Shown here one piece after another: positions 5,628-6,470 of a stretch of DNA of 6,470 bases. This DNA is from Ruminococcus sp. UBA4350. Its GTDB lineage: Bacteria; Bacillota; Clostridia; Oscillospirales; Ruminococcaceae. The position numbers were made by a program, and so were the translations under genes. The DNA is taken from positions 1-6,470 of the forward strand of contig DGSY01000068.1 of assembly GCA_002394125.1 (NCBI GenBank). Direction: 5' to 3'. Each line of letters begins with the position of its first letter. Positions within the stretch are counted from its first letter, which is position 1. The notes beneath the pieces are model-generated. The model made no database searches. It saw only the letters and a list, made by a program, of their open reading frames with translations, and was not told the DNA's origin.

Positions 5628-5669
5628 GCCCCGCGCCGACAAAAACTTGTCAGCGCGGGGCTTCTGTTT
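5628..5669. terminator. Strong bidirectional terminator between convergent genes
   Basis: GCCCCGCGCCGAC (5628-5640) pairs with GTCAGCGCGGGGC (5649-5661); two more A-T pairs close the loop to AAAC, for about 15 bp. The one mismatch is C-A in + strand RNA and G-U in - strand RNA. Rightward the tail is TTCTGTTT; leftward it is GCTTTGATT, a poor U-run. The hairpin begins six bases after the ABC ATPase stop, so it probably serves that gene as well as rightward transcription from the hydrolase. Confidence 0.82.
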
Positions 5670-6333
5670 ATGTCACCAGATTTCCGTCCGCGATTTCGAT
5701 GATCCGGCTGCACTGCTCTGCAATGCTCATATCGTGCGTGACGATGATGACCGTTTTCCCCTGACTGTTCAGCTCACGGAACACATCCATGATCTCCGCT
5801 GCTGTTCCGGAATCGAGCGCACCGGTCGGCTCATCCGCGAGAATGACCGACGGTTGATTGACGATCGCCCTTGCAATGGCGACACGCTGCTTTTGTCCGC
5901 CGGAGAGCTTGCTGACCGGCTTTTTTGCGTTACTGCCCATGCCGACCGAGTTCAGCGCATTCATAGCAAGCTGCTGACGGTTCGGCTTTTTTGCTTTTGC
6001 AAATTCCAGCGGCAGCATGACATTTTCCAGAGCGGTAAAATCCTCCACCAATGCAAAATCCTGCATGACCATGCCGATTTTCTCATTCCGGATCTGTGCA
6101 GCCTTTCGTTCAGACAGACCGGATACCGCCGTTCCGTCAATGGTATATTCGCCGCCCTCGCTCGTATCAATACACGCAAGAATATGCAGCAGCGTCGATT
6201 TTCCGGCGCCTGACCGCCCGATCACCGCGGCCATTTCGCCGTCTTCGATCCGCAACGAAATACCGTGCAGCGCTTCAAATGCATTTGCACCTTTCGGATT
6301 ATAGACTTTTTTGATTTGATTGAGTATAATCAT
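5668..6333 (-). CDS. ABC transporter ATP-binding protein (MacB/LolD/FtsE-like)
   Basis: A 221-aa ABC ATPase with every nucleotide-binding motif intact: Walker A GRSGAGKST (39-47, Lys45), Q-loop MVMQDF (Gln91), signature LSGGQKQR (143-150), Walker B VILADEP with Glu168, D-loop GALD (171-174) and H-loop His200 in VTHD. The length and the sequence around the signature and Walker B (ARAIVNQPSVILADEPTGAL) place it in the MacB/LolD/FtsE group, whose partners are FtsX-like permeases that act on lipids, peptides or antibiotics at the membrane. Such genes normally sit beside a permease, but none is present: a terminator follows at once, and the sequence upstream is an IS-like or repeat element. The start ATG 6333 has GAGAGGT seven bases upstream (complement of 6341-6347). 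A consensus promoter is not visible in the 137 bases before the gene. Family assignment is secure; the substrate is unknown. Confidence 0.93.
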   Translation of the reverse strand: MIILNQIKKVYNPKGANAFEALHGISLRIEDGEMAAVIGRSGAGKSTLLHILACIDTSEGGEYTIDGTAVSGLSERKAAQIRNEKIGMVMQDFALVEDFTALENVMLPLEFAKAKKPNRQQLAMNALNSVGMGSNAKKPVSKLSGGQKQRVAIARAIVNQPSVILADEPTGALDSGTAAEIMDVFRELNSQGKTVIIVTHDMSIAEQCSRIIEIADGNLVT

Positions 6334-6352
6334 AATATGTACCTCTCAGTTA

Positions 6353-6470
6353 GGGCGTGTTGACACTAAAATAATATGCGGATTTTTGAGATGATTTTGT
6401 TCCGTTCAAGGCAAAAATCCGCAGGCGGGCTGTCGCCCGGCAAGGATTTTTAAGGCAATACCGCACAGAG
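6353..6470. mobile_element. Probable IS/MITE end or dispersed repeat, cut by the window edge
   Basis: Beginning at GGGCGTGTTGACACT (6353-6367), right after a TTA (6350-6352), this non-coding stretch differs from its surroundings: it is rich in inverted and direct repeats and ends in AAGGCAATACCGCACAGAG at the edge. The terminal motif resembles IS5-family ends (IS1031 group), which make TNA target duplications; TTA would fit. No transposase is seen and the second end is outside the window, so a non-autonomous element or a partial IS are equal options. A structured leader RNA of the ABC gene is an alternative. Confidence 0.4.
6377..6423. repeat. 12-bp perfect inverted repeat with 23-base loop
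   Basis: TGCGGATTTTTG (6377-6388) and CAAAAATCCGCA (6412-6423) are exact reverse complements. Immediately after it comes a small hairpin CGGGC (6426-6430) / GCCCG (6435-6439), then a direct repeat of the arm core GGATTTTT at 6444-6451 (first copy 6380-6387). Confidence 0.85.

Noticed and set aside
5647..6213. 188-codon + strand frame antisense to the ABC ATPase
   Set aside because: It starts inside the terminator arm and mirrors a gene with every ABC motif intact.
6371..6409. Leftward promoter for the ABC gene inside the repeat (TATTAT with TTGAAC)
   Set aside because: The spacing between the two boxes is far from 17 bases, and no better pair was found.

Overview
The window looks like chromosomal DNA of a moderately GC-rich Gram-positive gut-type Firmicute, most likely Oscillospiraceae/Ruminococcus-like. 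This is inferred from strong GGAGG ribosome binding sites, textbook sigma-A promoters with 17-bp spacers, intrinsic terminators, a YitT-family membrane protein, and a Lys/Ala-rich small basic protein with a C-terminal domain that I associate with clostridia. No rRNA, tRNA or CRISPR is visible, and no transposase gene lies in the window.

Layout. (1) 47-1006, + strand: a long-form serine O-acetyltransferase (CysE/EpsC type), closed by a terminator at 1069-1104. (2) A near-consensus promoter at 1133-1161 drives two RimK-like ATP-grasp ligases (1219-2109 and 2106-2951) that overlap by ATGA. A long hairpin at 2950-2992 ends this unit and also serves the convergent gene that follows. (3) 3060-3437, - strand: a 125-aa protein with a histone-H1-like Lys/Ala/Pro tail and a small globular C-terminal domain, transcribed from a very strong extended -10 promoter (3488-3516). 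(4) Divergent from it, a second extended -10 promoter (3640-3668) drives a YitT-family membrane protein (3711-4571) and probably an alpha/beta hydrolase (4635-5447). (5) A hairpin-rich gap at 5448-5627 and a strong bidirectional terminator at 5628-5669 separate these from a convergent MacB/LolD-type ABC ATPase (5668-6333, - strand). (6) The right edge (about 6353-6470) has repeats, a long inverted repeat and an IS-like terminal motif just upstream of that ATPase, and is probably the end of an IS, MITE or other dispersed repeat cut by the window edge.

The genes form four or five separate transcription units rather than one pathway. The serine acetyltransferase feeds cysteine synthesis. The ATP-grasp pair is the most intriguing unit: two divergent paralogues made as a coupled pair, with no recognisable substrate gene beside them, the second having a non-standard metal-site motif. 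The basic protein is probably a nucleoid-associated protein. The ABC ATPase has no permease beside it within the window.
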